Positions 9,347 through 20,400 of a stretch of DNA of 64,000 nucleotides are shown one piece after another. Source of the stretch: Pelagihabitans pacificus. Its GTDB lineage: Bacteria > Bacteroidota > Bacteroidia > Flavobacteriales > Flavobacteriaceae. Every line of letters begins with the position of its first letter. Position 1 is the first letter of the stretch. The translations under genes and the position numbers were made by a program. The notes below the pieces were generated by a model. It did no database searches, was not told where the DNA came from, and saw nothing but the letters and a program-made list of their open reading frames with translations. The stretch is taken from the NCBI RefSeq assembly GCF_009371985.2, contig NZ_VIKU02000004.1, positions 1 through 64,000 of the forward strand, given 5' to 3'.

Positions 9347-11350
9347 CTACTTATAACTTCTTGTTTTCACTTCAATATTTTCGTAGACCAACTCTTCTTT
9401 GTGAAGAACGGCATCTTTCGGTTCTCCTTTGTACTCCCATGCTGAAACGAACGTAAAATTTTCGTCGTCTCTAAGGGCTTCGCCTTCCGGAGTTTGATAT
9501 TCTTCACGGAAATGTCCGCCACACGACTCATTTCTGGTCAAGGCGTCCTTTGCGAACAGTTCTCCCAGTTCCAGGAAATCTGCCACACGACCCGCTTTTT
9601 CAAGTTCTTGATTTTTACTGTCCGCAGTGCCCGGAACACGAACGTTTTCCCAGAAATCGGCACGCAGTTCTGCAATCTCATCGATGGCTTCCTGCAACTC
9701 CTTCGCATTGCGGCTCATTCCGCACTTGTTCCACATGATTTTGCCCAACTTCTTATGATAGTAGTCCACGGAATGTTCTCCTTTGCCAGACATCAATTTT
9801 TCCAATCGTTCCCTTACATGGGTTTCGGCTTGGTCGAACTCGGGGGAATCGGTAGGTATTTTACCGGTACGAATATCATTTGATAAATAATCCCCTATGG
9901 TATAGGGCAGTACGAAATATCCGTCGGCCAGTCCTTGCATCAACGCGGAGGCCCCCAATCGGTTGGCTCCGTGATCGCTAAAATTACACTCTCCGGCGGC
10001 ATAACATCCGGGAATAGTGGTCTGAAGGTTGTAATCGACCCAGAGTCCGCCCATGGTATAATGCACTGCGGGATAAATCATCATCGGGGTCTTATAAGGG
10101 TTCTGATCAACAATTTTTTCATACATCTGGAAGAGGTTTCCGTACTTGGCCTCGACTATTTCCTCACCTAATTTGCGAACGGTCTTATCATCCGCATCCT
10201 TCATTCCCGACGTCAGGGCTTTTTCCCTACCATAGCGCATAATTGCGGCATCGAAATCAAGGTATACGGCCTCACCGGTTTTATTGACACCGTATCCCGC
10301 ATCACAACGTTCTTTGGCAGCCCTGGAGGCAACGTCTCGCGGCACTAAGTTCCCAAAAGCGGGATACCGCCGCTCCAAGTAGTAGTCACGATCCTCTTCT
10401 TTTAACTGGGTGGGTTTTAGTTTACCCTCTCGAATGGCTTTTGCATCTTCCAATCTTTTGGGTACCCAAATACGGCCATCGTTTCGCAGCGATTCCGACA
10501 TCAGGGTGAGTTTCGATTGGTGATCTCCCGAGACGGGAATGCAGGTAGGGTGTATTTGTGTAAAACATGGGTTGGCGAAAAAGGCCCCTTTCTTATGCGC
10601 CTTCCAGGCGGCCATTACATTGGCCCCCATACAATAGGTCGAAAGAAAGAATAGGTTTCCATATCCTCCGGTAGCCAAAACCACGGCATGGGCCGAATGG
10701 CGTTCTATTTCACCCGTTACTAGATTCCTTGCGATAATTCCGCGTGCCTTACCATCGACCAATACCAGGTCGAGCATTTCATGACGGGTATGCGACTGGA
10801 TTTTTCCACGTTGTATCTGGCGGTTCATGGCGGCATAAGCCCCCAAGAGTAACTGTTGTCCGGTCTGGCCTTTGGCATAGAAAGTACGGGATACCAATAC
10901 CCCACCAAAAGAGCGGTTGTCCAACAGGCCGCCATACTCCCTCGCAAAAGGAACTCCTTGTGCGACACATTGGTCAATGATGTTGGTCGACACTTCGGCC
11001 AATCGGTATACGTTGGCCTCACGCGATCGATAGTCGCCCCCCTTTACGGTATCATAGAAAAGGCGGTATACACTGTCGCCATCACCCTGATAGTTTTTGG
11101 CGGCATTGATTCCTCCCTGTGCTGCAATTGAATGCGCCCTCCTTGGTGAATCTTGATAGCAGAAGGTCTTCACGTTGTAGCCGAGCTCTGCGAGGGTAGC
11201 TGCGGCCGAACCTCCGGCGAGCCCTGTTCCCACAACGATGACATCGATGTTTCGCTTGTTGGCCGGATTGACCAGTTCAATATGGTTTTTATGATTCGTC
11301 CATTTATCGGCCAGTGGCCCGGAAGGTACTTTAGAATCCAATATGCCCAT
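9347..11350 (-). CDS. sdhA: Succinate dehydrogenase/fumarate reductase flavoprotein subunit
   Basis: 667 residues, the size usual for type-B enzymes. The dinucleotide-binding motif [19 protein letters not shown] opens the protein. [14 protein letters not shown] contains the histidine that usually binds FAD covalently, and HPTCIP plus the C-terminal [11 protein letters not shown] carry active-site and FAD contacts. It oxidises succinate to fumarate in the TCA cycle (or the reverse), working with SdhB and SdhC. It starts 2 bp after the sdhC stop, so translation is probably coupled. Confidence 0.97.
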   Translation of the reverse strand: MGILDSKVPSGPLADKWTNHKNHIELVNPANKRNIDVIVVGTGLAGGSAAATLAELGYNVKTFCYQDSPRRAHSIAAQGGINAAKNYQGDGDSVYRLFYDTVKGGDYRSREANVYRLAEVSTNIIDQCVAQGVPFAREYGGLLDNRSFGGVLVSRTFYAKGQTGQQLLLGAYAAMNRQIQRGKIQSHTRHEMLDLVLVDGKARGIIARNLVTGEIERHSAHAVVLATGGYGNLFFLSTYCMGANVMAAWKAHKKGAFFANPCFTQIHPTCIPVSGDHQSKLTLMSESLRNDGRIWVPKRLEDAKAIREGKLKPTQLKEEDRDYYLERRYPAFGNLVPRDVASRAAKERCDAGYGVNKTGEAVYLDFDAAIMRYGREKALTSGMKDADDKTVRKLGEEIVEAKYGNLFQMYEKIVDQNPYKTPMMIYPAVHYTMGGLWVDYNLQTTIPGCYAAGECNFSDHGANRLGASALMQGLADGYFVLPYTIGDYLSNDIRTGKIPTDSPEFDQAETHVRERLEKLMSGKGEHSVDYYHKKLGKIMWNKCGMSRNAKELQEAIDEIAELRADFWENVRVPGTADSKNQELEKAGRVADFLELGELFAKDALTRNESCGGHFREEYQTPEGEALRDDENFTFVSAWEYKGEPKDAVLHKEELVYENIEVKTRSYK

Positions 11351-11352
11351 GA

Positions 11353-12021
11353 TTAATGTGTTATTGGGTTAAGGTGGTGGTAAATGGCGATAAAAGCAAA
11401 AGCCAACGGAACGACCACCGCGAATATTTTTGTAAACGATTTGATTGCGGGCGTGTATTTGTTGTTTACACCCATGGTCTGGAATGAGGAAGCAAACCCA
11501 TGCCATAAATGTAGACTCAACAATACAAAAGCTACAACATAGATAAGAGTTCTCCAGATAGGTTCAAATTTTTCCACTGTTTCAACGTAGTATCTCGTTG
11601 GATCTGCCGGATTGGCTTCCACATACTTATATGCCATTTCATGGATCCAGAAATCATAAAAATGCAATCCTAAAAAGGCTAGGACGACCAAACCGGAATA
11701 AATCATGTTCCTAGACACCCAAGAGGCATTGGCACTCCCTTTGTACATTACATAGCCTACCCCTCGCGCTGCCCTGTTTTGGGCCTCCAGGATAAATCCC
11801 ATCACAAAATGTATGATGACGCCCGCGATTAAAATCGGCTGCATCACAAATTGGACCAAAGGGTTATATCCCATAAAATGGGAAGCCTCATTGAAAAAAT
11901 CCGGTGAAACCACCGAAGCGAGGTTAAGGGATACATGCAAAACGAGAAAAAGAACTAGGAAGAGGCCTGAAAGCGCCATCACTACTTTTCGGGCCAACGA
12001 AGATTTTATCAATCCGCTCAT
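11353..12021 (-). CDS. sdhC: Succinate dehydrogenase cytochrome b558 subunit (type B)
   Basis: 222 residues with five hydrophobic helices and conserved histidines (LHVSLN, HFVMGF, LHFYDFW, HLWHGF, YHHL) expected to ligate two b-type haems. It is a single anchor subunit instead of SdhC plus SdhD, the type-B layout of Bacteroidota. It anchors SdhAB and reduces menaquinone. It is first in the operon, with a well-formed promoter upstream. Confidence 0.95.
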   Translation of the reverse strand: MSGLIKSSLARKVVMALSGLFLVLFLVLHVSLNLASVVSPDFFNEASHFMGYNPLVQFVMQPILIAGVIIHFVMGFILEAQNRAARGVGYVMYKGSANASWVSRNMIYSGLVVLAFLGLHFYDFWIHEMAYKYVEANPADPTRYYVETVEKFEPIWRTLIYVVAFVLLSLHLWHGFASSFQTMGVNNKYTPAIKSFTKIFAVVVPLAFAFIAIYHHLNPITH

Positions 12022-12041
12022 TAGTTGTTAATTTAGCTTTG

Positions 12042-12073
12042 CAAAGTTACGGTACGGGCAAGTTATTAACAAA
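12042..12073 (-). promoter_or_regulatory. Promoter of sdhCAB
   Basis: Read on the minus strand, TTTG (12070-12073) and TAACTTTG (12042-12049) are 20 bp apart and match the Bacteroidota -33/-7 consensus exactly. The ATG of sdhC is 21 bp downstream of the -7 box. Confidence 0.65.
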
Positions 12074-12173
12074 CTTTGGGAGGCTTTAGTATCTTATTTG
12101 GAATTATTTTGTCCAAACTGTTTCATCTGTTGAATTAAACTTGGTGTCTATAGCATAAAGTAGGGTATTTCTT

Positions 12174-12202
12174 AAACAAAAACTCCTGAACAATCAGGAG
12201 TT
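12174..12202 (-). terminator. Intrinsic terminator after the kelch lipoprotein cluster
   Basis: AACTCCTGA and TCAGGAGTT (12181-12202) pair across a 4-nt loop and are followed by TTTGTTT on the minus strand. It ends the transcription unit of the gene at 12251-13438. Confidence 0.7.
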
Positions 12203-12250
12203 TTAAACATAGCATGCCGATGGTGTATTAGCCAAAGACAATCGACTTTC

Positions 12251-13438
12251 TTACTCAATAGTAATGTCATCGATTACGCAACAGTCCGGGTCTTGCAAAG
12301 ACCAGATATCGGAAAGTACCGAATACAGGACTTCCCCTTTTTTAGGGATACCTTGACCGTTTAGTACCCAAAGCCTATTGTTGAAGAACACCGAGGAATG
12401 ATTCGTTCTACCCGGAAATTGTTCCATAGTACCGGCCTCAATCCAATCCAATCCATTCTTGCTATACCATACATCAGTACCCAAATAGTGATCTTCGTTT
12501 ACTGCCCCGTGGCCGGCGATGAGCCATAAGTGGGATCCGTCATGTAAAAGGCTATGGCCGTTTCGATGACCAAATGGGGGGTCTTCAAGTGCCTTGTTCC
12601 AATCAGCACCATTAATACTATACCATATTTCCCAGTAGCCACCTTTTAGTTCTCCGCCTATGAGTACTAACATATCATCCGTGGCCACAGTGGTATGGGA
12701 GGCCCTTAAGTTGAAGGGTGCCGAACCTGTAACCCGGACCCAATCGGAGCCATTGGAACTTTTCCAAACATCCCTGAAACCACAACATATGGCATATGAC
12801 TGATCATTACTGGTACCGCCAATTAGCCAAAGAAATCCGTTAAATGCAGTAAGCGTATGCCCATTTCTAGGTTCAAAGTCGGCGTTAGCGGTGACCTGTA
12901 CCCAGTTGACCCCGTCCGAGGAGGACCAAACATCGTTTAGTTCTGAATACGCATCATCATACAAAGAATGGTCATGGTCTTCCGGATATTGCTGATCATG
13001 GTCCTCCGGATCATACATTTTTCCCCCAACAACCCACATTTTACCGTTAAAGACAGTGGATGCATGATCATAGCGTGCAGGGAAAGGAGCACTTGAAGTT
13101 GCAACCTGCCAATCGGTGCCATTGGCACTATATTGGATATCGTTTTTTGGAATCGCTTCTTCGCCTTTACCGGCAAGAACCCACATCTTATCGTCGAATA
13201 CCAAGGAAGTATGGCCATACCTTGGAACTAATCCCGCCCTTTTGGTATGTTCCACGGTTTTTAAGGATTTTTTCTTTGTGGTCAATTTAAATTTTAATGC
13301 GGCATCTTGGCTGGTAGCAGCTTGAGTATTGTCGAAGATGCCGGTGGTCTCTTTGTGACATGAAACGAACCATAAAAGCACGCCTAGTAAATAAATGCTG
13401 CCTGATGTCTTGATGTTTCTAAGTTTTTTTGTTTTCAT
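12251..13438 (-). CDS. Kelch-like beta-propeller lipoprotein (copy 1)
   Basis: 395 residues. A lipoprotein signal ends in WFVSC (Cys about 26). The rest is built of six or so repeats of about 50 residues of the form 'PRYGHTSLVFDDKMWVLAGKG...DIQYSANGTDWQVAT', with the kelch-like H-T/S...LW-GG core, so a beta-propeller is likely. It is exposed at the outer membrane or periplasm by inference. It is a clear paralogue of the protein at 14161-15291, with the same KKSLKT segment after the lipobox. Function unknown; kelch propellers often bind proteins or glycans. Confidence 0.8.
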   Translation of the reverse strand: MKTKKLRNIKTSGSIYLLGVLLWFVSCHKETTGIFDNTQAATSQDAALKFKLTTKKKSLKTVEHTKRAGLVPRYGHTSLVFDDKMWVLAGKGEEAIPKNDIQYSANGTDWQVATSSAPFPARYDHASTVFNGKMWVVGGKMYDPEDHDQQYPEDHDHSLYDDAYSELNDVWSSSDGVNWVQVTANADFEPRNGHTLTAFNGFLWLIGGTSNDQSYAICCGFRDVWKSSNGSDWVRVTGSAPFNLRASHTTVATDDMLVLIGGELKGGYWEIWYSINGADWNKALEDPPFGHRNGHSLLHDGSHLWLIAGHGAVNEDHYLGTDVWYSKNGLDWIEAGTMEQFPGRTNHSSVFFNNRLWVLNGQGIPKKGEVLYSVLSDIWSLQDPDCCVIDDITIE

Positions 13439-13488
13439 GATTTTACGATTTATAGGATGTTCAGCTAGTAAGCATAATCTGTAGAATT

Positions 13489-14106
13489 CTAATTAACCGA
13501 GAAGGTTACGTTGACATAGTGTTTGTATTCAGCGGCAGGAATATCATGGTACAATGACGTCTCGACCATTTCTCCCCATCTGTTGTTCAAATCTTCCACC
13601 TCTTGAATACTGCCCAGTTACTTGTCCATAGCGGCGGCGATGGCAACTGCTTTGTCCTTTGCATTTGCCAAAGCGAGTTCGTTTAGTCTTTTGACCTCAT
13701 GTGCGTCAATAGCGAACCTTGCAAAGCTTCTAAGATGTTGAAGGCCAAAGGTTTTGATTGTTAAAAATTTTTTCATTTCTAAAACGGAAGTTGTCCTGTA
13801 CTCATATATCGTACCCTCTTTTTCATAGCCCAATGTTTCATAGCCAAAATCATTGGGGCTTTCTTTAAGGGTATCCCAAGAGATGCCTGCTTTTTTTAGG
13901 GCTTCCCGATATCGAATTTTCATTTCCTCGAGGCCAACAACTTCAGATGGAAAATTTGAATAAGAACCGCTTAACGATACGATTGCATTAAAGGAAGGAG
14001 TGGGGTCGATATGAACTGCATGGCCACTTACCTTTATAATAGCCTTATTTTGCCGGGACATTACCAACATCGGTAACAGAATGAACAAGAGACTTATTTT
14101 TTTCAT
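13489..14106 (-). pseudogene. SIMPL-domain (DUF541-like) periplasmic protein with in-frame stop
   Basis: From the ATG at 14106 (MKKISLLFILL, a signal peptide) the frame runs 162 codons to a TAA at 13618-13620. Reading through that one stop in the same frame gives 42 more codons (LGSIQEVEDLNNRWGEM... ending in NVTFSVN) to a TAG at 13489. The combined length of about 205 residues and the shape 'AAAMDK-x-LGSIQEVED' match the end of SIMPL-domain proteins, where this stretch normally continues. So this is either a nonsense mutation (a lysine codon to TAA is the simplest) or a base-call error. The gene lies between the two kelch paralogues. Confidence 0.7.
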
Positions 14107-14160
14107 TACAATAATTTTTTGGATTAGGTCCTTCAGGGCGTTTTGTCCCAATGAACATCG

Positions 14161-15291
14161 TTAATTTTCATAGCTTAAATCTTGGGTTTTACCTTGGGTA
14201 TAGGCAGGGTCTTCAAATGACCAGACGTCGGAATGAACATTGTAAGGTCCGTTTATGTTGCTGGGCGCCGTACCATTGATGACCCATAGTTTGCCATTAA
14301 CGAATACGGAAGCATGTTGTGCTCGTTTCGGAAATGTCTGAGAGGTTTCGGCCTGGTACCAAGTTACTCCATCACTGCTGTACCAGATGTCATTTTGATG
14401 TCCGTTTAACCCTATATAGCCAGCAATAAGCCACATCAGTTTCCCATCGCTTTCCACGGTATGAAATACCCGGGCCGAAAAGGGATAGTTGTCCGTTGCC
14501 TGAATCCATTGAGATCCATTCTCGGTATACCAAACATCTTTAAGGGCACTGGTATCGCCACCTCCCACGACCCACAGCTTGCCGTCATGAACTACCGAGG
14601 CATGCCACCTGCGTGGGCCAAAAGAGGCCTTATCGGTAACTTTTATCCAATTGACGCCATCGGAGCTCCTCCAAATATCCGCTAGGGTGTCATACATATT
14701 GGTCTTCTCATTGAAACCTACTCCCCCGATCAACCATAACGATCCATTGAAGGCGGTAAGGGTGTGTTCAAATCTTTGGGGGAATGGTGCCTTGGGTGTG
14801 ACCAGCTTCCATTCAATGCCATCTTCGGAAGACCAAACATCGTTCTTTAAATCTGTCGTGTTTGAGGGCTCTTTTTTTACGATTCCACCGGTAATCCACA
14901 TTTTATCCTGGAACACCGTGGCACCGAATAGTGAACGATTTGGGAAGTTTGCTTGTTCGGAGACAGACTTCCAATGGGCACCATCAGTACTAAACAATAC
15001 GTCATCACTCGTATAGTTATCATAGTCACCGGCCTCGAGAAGATTTCCTCCCAAAATCCATATTTTGTTTTCAAATGCAAGGCAACGGTGGTTGTACCTA
15101 GGGCTCAAACTTCCCTTAGGGTCCAGTTTTTTGGTTTTCAAGGTCTTCTTATTGGAAGTAAACCCCATTTTTAGGGTGGTTGAATTTTCTTTGGTCGCTT
15201 CCGAAACGGGCATCGAATCCAAGGGTTCCTTTTGGCACGAAACAAAAACAAGGATTACGGGTATAAGGTATTTGAAATTCAAGTTTTTCAT
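14161..15291 (-). CDS. Kelch-like beta-propeller lipoprotein (copy 2)
   Basis: 376 residues. The lipoprotein signal ends FVSC (Cys about 19). Repeats of about 50 residues such as 'SPRYNHRCLAFENKIWILGG' and 'PRRWHASVVHDGKLWVVGGG...DVWYTENGSQW' indicate a kelch-type propeller. It is paralogous to copy 1 along its whole length; the duplication now brackets the broken SIMPL gene. The gene directly upstream on the same strand encodes the collagen-like lipoprotein, so these may form one envelope operon. Confidence 0.8.
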   Translation of the reverse strand: MKNLNFKYLIPVILVFVSCQKEPLDSMPVSEATKENSTTLKMGFTSNKKTLKTKKLDPKGSLSPRYNHRCLAFENKIWILGGNLLEAGDYDNYTSDDVLFSTDGAHWKSVSEQANFPNRSLFGATVFQDKMWITGGIVKKEPSNTTDLKNDVWSSEDGIEWKLVTPKAPFPQRFEHTLTAFNGSLWLIGGVGFNEKTNMYDTLADIWRSSDGVNWIKVTDKASFGPRRWHASVVHDGKLWVVGGGDTSALKDVWYTENGSQWIQATDNYPFSARVFHTVESDGKLMWLIAGYIGLNGHQNDIWYSSDGVTWYQAETSQTFPKRAQHASVFVNGKLWVINGTAPSNINGPYNVHSDVWSFEDPAYTQGKTQDLSYEN

Positions 15292-15330
15292 CGATTGTTC
15301 TTTTAAGGTGACGGGAATTTAAATTTTGAA

Positions 15331-15356
15331 CGCCTTGCCGGCATGCCGGCAAGGCG
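15331..15356. repeat. 26-bp perfect GC-rich palindrome
   Basis: Arms CGCCTTGCCGG and CCGGCAAGGCG surround CATG, giving a perfect 26-bp palindrome in an AT-rich gap of 73 bp between two genes. No clean T-run follows, so it is a poor terminator. It looks like a REP-type element or processing hairpin. Confidence 0.55.
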
Positions 15357-15364
15357 CATCTGTA

Positions 15365-16123
15365 CTACTCAGGAATATTGAATTGCTCCAAAATGTCCCG
15401 GTAACTCATTTTAGATAAATCTGTATGTGAGGTTTTATTACCTAGTGTATCCGATCCACTGTTACCGCCAGTTGATTGTCCACCTGGAATAAGGATATAT
15501 CGGTACTCACCAAAAAATGGAACGCCCACGGGTTCACCTTCTTCATTGGCGGCGACCACAATATCTAACTGCCCAGCTGTTTCTGCCCGAAAATAATGTG
15601 ATTGCTGAAGCGCTGCACCGAATACAATGGGTATTCCATATACATCGGTATCGTTGGTAACAGGATTGGGTTTTGATTTTCCAAAAACGAGGATGACACC
15701 GGTATCGATAATACCTTGAGTCATAAGTGGGGCATCTATGGAAAAGGAGGCAGAGGTTGAGATGACGTTGTTGGCAAGTTCAGAATCGATCCAACCTGAA
15801 TAAATGACATTGGCAGTGCCGGTCTCACCCTGTTCCCCTTGCGGCCCGGCAGGCCCTTGTGGACCGGTCTCACCCTGTTCTCCCTGTGGTCCCTGAGGGC
15901 CTTGCGGACCAGTTTCACCTGGTTCCCCTTGTGGGCCGGGAACCCCCAGTGCCTCACCATCTTGACCCGCAGGCCCTTGGGGTCCTTGAGGTCCCTGTTC
16001 CCCTTGAGGTCCTTGTGGCCCAATCGGGCCATCTACACCATCTTTACTGCAGGCGACCAATAGGCCCGCTATAAATAGAATGCTAAAAAATCTCTGTGTA
16101 AATCTCAGTTTTGTTTTCATCAC
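15365..16123 (-). CDS. Collagen-like (Gly-X-Y) repeat lipoprotein
   Basis: 252 residues. The lipoprotein signal ends LLVAC (Cys about 25), followed at once by roughly 25 Gly-X-Y triplets (residues about 28-105) rich in PQG, EQG and ETG, with one break at EALGVPG. A globular C-terminal domain of about 145 residues follows (from [12 protein letters not shown]), like the domain seen after collagen-like stalks in other bacterial surface proteins. The stalk should trimerise; cell-surface display is inferred. The DNA encoding the repeats is itself repetitive and may vary in length between strains. Confidence 0.85.
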   Translation of the reverse strand: MMKTKLRFTQRFFSILFIAGLLVACSKDGVDGPIGPQGPQGEQGPQGPQGPAGQDGEALGVPGPQGEPGETGPQGPQGPQGEQGETGPQGPAGPQGEQGETGTANVIYSGWIDSELANNVISTSASFSIDAPLMTQGIIDTGVILVFGKSKPNPVTNDTDVYGIPIVFGAALQQSHYFRAETAGQLDIVVAANEEGEPVGVPFFGEYRYILIPGGQSTGGNSGSDTLGNKTSHTDLSKMSYRDILEQFNIPE

Positions 16124-16488
16124 TATTTTTTTAATTGTTAATAATGAAACAAACCTATGGGTGATATGTGCTTGGAATGTCCTAAATATTTAGCTTCAAA
16201 AGAATCGGGACATATTGAAACGACATTTAATACACTGAAATACAGCAATATACGTCTAAATTTTGCAGGCTATAATCAAATTTTTGCAACTCATCATCTA
16301 TTTTTGACCATTCGTACAAAAACCTAAAGGGGGAGTTGGTAAACTAAAATATTTTGAAGTGCTGGTAACTTTCTTGCAGAAGGAATTAAGGCTTCATAAA
16401 CGTAGGAAAGCGCATTGCACCTTCGGTTTTCTAGAACCTTGTTCAAAAGGATGTTTGTATTGTGTACGGCCCTTGGAAGGGGATTTCC
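16124..16488. other. 365-bp gene-free stretch
   Basis: No ORF with coding character, RNA gene or clear terminator is seen. On the minus strand TAGGTTTG at 16150-16157 matches the -7 consensus and could serve the collagen-like gene; no matching -33 box is found. Confidence 0.4.
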
Positions 16489-17409
16489 CTATACGTGTAC
16501 CAATTCTTGGTATCTTTGAATCGTTGACCTCGATGACCGTGTGGTATGTTCCTTGTAACGAGAAGGTGTTATTCCGGTATGTTTTTTAAAAGCGGAGTAA
16601 AATGCGGATTTGGAGTTAAATCCGGCTTCGAGGCCAACCGAGACAATGGTATAATGTGAATACTGGCTGGATAGCAGATTTCTTTTGACCTCCGATATAC
16701 GGTATTGGTTGATGTAGTCAATAAAACCAACTTTAATGTAAGTATTGATCATACTCGAAAGGTAGCAGGCAGATATTCCTAAAAGATTTGCGGTAGCCAC
16801 CAGACCGAGATCGGGATCCCGATAAATTTTATGCGTCCGCATCAAGGTCTCCAGTTTTTTGAAATATTTGTTTGCGGTGGTCAGGATTTTTCTGCTTCTA
16901 GCCTGTAGTTCTTTGATTTTTTGGGAACAAAGCGCTGCAACGATGGTAAGTAGGTGTAGGTGTCTTTCGGTAAAGAAGTTCTTCTCGGGATGTTCTGAAT
17001 CGATAATTCCGAAAAGTTGATCGTTCACAAAGATAGGCACACATATTTCGGAGCACCTTACTTCGTCATCTATAATATAACGTGGATCCCCGAGTGTGTT
17101 CGGTATTATTTCGGCTTGTTTATTCAAAGCAACATGGCCGACGATACCTTTCCCAAGGGGAATCTCAATTTGATGATAGATAATGGCCCCGGAGGGATTT
17201 TTCTTCCCGTAGGCAGCCTTTTGTACCAGTACATTTCTTTTTTTATCGAAGGCGTATACCACACAGTCTACAAAGCCCAACCTTTGGATCACATTCCTGG
17301 TAACGTCCCAGAAGACCTCTTCTATCGACTCCTTTTCATGTAGGGAAGTCGAAAAGTAACTGATGGCCCGAATTTCGTCAAGTGCCTCCCCTATGCTATT
17401 GGTGTTCAT
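16489..17409 (-). CDS. GAF-domain AraC-type transcriptional regulator
   Basis: 306 residues. Residues 20-165 form a GAF domain (IPLGKGIVGHVALNKQAEIIPN, then SEICVPIFVNDQLFGIIDSEH), a small-ligand sensor fold. Residues about 195-290 are an AraC-type DNA-binding domain with SVGLEAGFNSKSAFYSAFKKHTGITPSRY. No membrane segment is present, so it senses a cytoplasmic ligand of unknown nature. It lies 66 bp downstream of the hybrid sensor gene and on the same strand. Confidence 0.87.
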   Translation of the reverse strand: MNTNSIGEALDEIRAISYFSTSLHEKESIEEVFWDVTRNVIQRLGFVDCVVYAFDKKRNVLVQKAAYGKKNPSGAIIYHQIEIPLGKGIVGHVALNKQAEIIPNTLGDPRYIIDDEVRCSEICVPIFVNDQLFGIIDSEHPEKNFFTERHLHLLTIVAALCSQKIKELQARSRKILTTANKYFKKLETLMRTHKIYRDPDLGLVATANLLGISACYLSSMINTYIKVGFIDYINQYRISEVKRNLLSSQYSHYTIVSVGLEAGFNSKSAFYSAFKKHTGITPSRYKEHTTRSSRSTIQRYQELVHV

Positions 17410-17475
17410 ACGCTTTGTTTAAACTCAAAGCTATGGGATATGCCTTTGACCTTGCTGTTCTAATGTAACATACTG

Positions 17476-20400
17476 CTATGATATTGTAACATTGGCCGTA
17501 AAAGCCCTGTTTTTCAAGGATACCTGATATTCCGAAGGCGTTTGTCCGAAGGTTTCCTTAAAACGCTTCATAAAATAAGTAGGAGTCGAGAAGCCCACGG
17601 CATACCCCACTTCACTGATGGTAAAATCGGAGTCTTTAAGCAATCGCTTGGCCTGCCGTAGGCGTTGGGAGCGGATAAAGGCCGATGTGGAGAGCCCCGT
17701 GTAGGCCAGTAACTTCCGGTGTAGTTGCATACGACTCATAGTTGCCTTTGCGCTAAAAGTAGCGGCGTTGAAGGAAGGATCGTAGAGGTGGTCGTCCAAG
17801 ATTTGCTGTACCTTTTCGAAAAATAGCTCATCGGCAGCGCTTACAACGATATTTTTGGGTTTGAGTACCAACTCCTTATTATAGCGAGCACGAAGGGCCT
17901 GGCGTAATGAAATAAGGTTTTCCATTCGTTTTTCAAGAAGCTGTATCTTAAAGGGCTTGGCGACAAAATCGTCCGCACCCGAATCAAGTCCCGTAAGTTC
18001 CATTTCTTGGGAATTGTTGGCCGTCAGAAGGATGATGGGGATATGTGAGGTTCTTCCATCGGCCCGTAACCGGTTGCAGAGCTGAATACCGTTCATGATG
18101 GGCATTCGAATGTCGGAAACAATAATATCGGGCACTTGCTCCAAGGCGATACGCAACCCGACTTGACCATTCCCGGCTTCCAAAACACGATAGCTTGTTT
18201 GGAACGATTGCTTAATGAACGAGCGTATTTCTGCATGATCTTCTACCACCAACAGAATGGGGCGTTCCCCTTCATTGATTACTTTTTTTCCCTCAGCCAT
18301 GTCATCATGCTCCCGTGTTGCCATTACTATTCGGGAACGGCAATTGTCGGAACTATCGGTTTCGGCCAAAGAATCCTCCTGGATCGGAAGGATAACCTTG
18401 AAAGAGAGTTTGTCTTTTTCCTCAAAAACTACTTCGATGTTGCCTCCATAAAAAGCCACTAGTTCTTTGACCAGGGAAAGACCAACCCCGATGCCTTCCG
18501 CAAATTCATCCTTTTGATAAAACCGTTCAAAGAGTTTTTCGGGGTCTAACCGATGACTTTCATGGATAGTGTTTTGAACGGTTATCAAAACGGATGCTTC
18601 TTCATATTTTACGTAAAAGCCGCAATATCCTTTCTCCGGGGAATACTTAAAGGCATTGGATAAGAGGTTGGTCACGATTTTTTCCAAAATATCCTCATCA
18701 TACCAGACGCTGCCCGTTGGGTCGATGCGTACGTCATAATGCATTCGTTTTAATGAGGCCCGATATTCGAACGATTTTGAGATCATATGTAGAAAAAGAC
18801 CCAAATCGGCTTTCTGAAGTGTCTTTTGTAGCTTGCCTTCTTCCAGTTTCGACAGCTGTAATAGTTGGTCGACCAGAGAAGTCATCCGATAGGCATTGCG
18901 TTTCACCATGGCCAGGTTTGAGTACTCGCTTTCCGACAAACTACTTTTAGTCAGTTGCTGGTCAATGGGTCCCGTTATAAGACTTAGGGGGGTTTTAAAC
19001 TCATGGGCGATGTTGGTGTACAATTTTGATCGGAAATCATTTAGTTTTTGAAGTCGAATGGCTTCCTCCTCCTTTAACTGTAAATGAAGTTTCATGGTCC
19101 ATCTCCATTTGAGATATCGGTAGATTCCATAACATGCCATTACCAATAACAAGGCATACACCGATTTGGCCAACGTACTTAGGTACCAAGGCGGAGCGAT
19201 ATTAATTTTCAATTGGGAAATAGCGTCATTTGTCGAATGCCCATCGTACAGCGCCCGTACCTTTAAAAGATGGTTACCGTACGGAATATTGGTGAAGTAC
19301 GCAGTCTGTAGGTCGGTCGTTTTCCAATTACCGTTGTCCAAGGAGTAGCTATACTGTATTTTTTCGGGATGTAAAAAATCCAGGGCGGAAAACCGTACCG
19401 AAAAATCATTCTGTACTGCTGTAAGCGACACTTCTTCCATAAAAGGTATTTGACCTGCATGAAAGATTTCTTCCCCAGAGTTGGACTGCACGTTGAATCC
19501 CGTAATTATTGGAGTATGGCTTATTTTTTTGGTAGCGTATTTGTCAAGGTTTATTTGCTGCACGCCCTCGTCGGTGCCAAAGTAAATTTTTTGATCGGGG
19601 GCGTCGAAAAAACCAGAACCGTACAGAAACGCATTCGATATTAGACCGTCATTTTTGGTAAAATGCTGTAGATAATTTTCCTCGGAACGGTATACATAAA
19701 TTCCATCGTTAATAGTGGTTATCCACAAATTGTTCCGGTCGTCTGATCGAAGCGTCATGATTTTTTTGTCGAAAAGTGCCCCTTGGTAGTACATGCGTTC
19801 AAAATCGTCGTTGCTTTCGTGGTATCTTACTATGCCAATATCGGAGCCAAACCACAAATTACCATCCCTATCTTCCTCCAAGGTTACCAAGATATTACTC
19901 GATAGCGATCGAAGGTTTTCTTTTTGATATCGATAATTCTTTATTCGAGCGTCTACGGCATCCAAATCTATGTTGGATACCCCATCGATTCGATAGATGC
20001 CATTGGCTGCTGTAATGATCCAAAGACGGTCTTTTGTATCGATGTGCATTTTTGTTGTCTTGGCTTCCCAATCTTCCGATTCGTGATTCAGTATAATATA
20101 ATTTAGAAGCCTGTCATTTTCATCGTACACCGCGATGCCTTTCCAAGTACCTACCCATAGTCGTTTGTTTTGATCACGCACCATGCCAAGGACCGTAAGG
20201 CGACCACCTTTATTCGGGATAGGGATCTCCTTTATGGTTTTCCCTGTAAGCTTGTAGATAGAAGGCCCGTCAGACCCGGCATAAATGGCATTCTCTTCAG
20301 CAAGTATAGCCATGATGGGTCGGTCGGAGAGCTGTTCAATGGAGTCCGGATGGCTCACCCCATAAAGGCCTTCGGCACCTCCGACATACAGTGTACCCTT

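Noticed and set aside
12155-12166. AAAGTAGGG before a hairpin, similar to the sRNA 3' motif
   Set aside because: Orientation relative to the hairpin is opposite, and there are no 21-bp repeats or spaced promoter; taken as chance.
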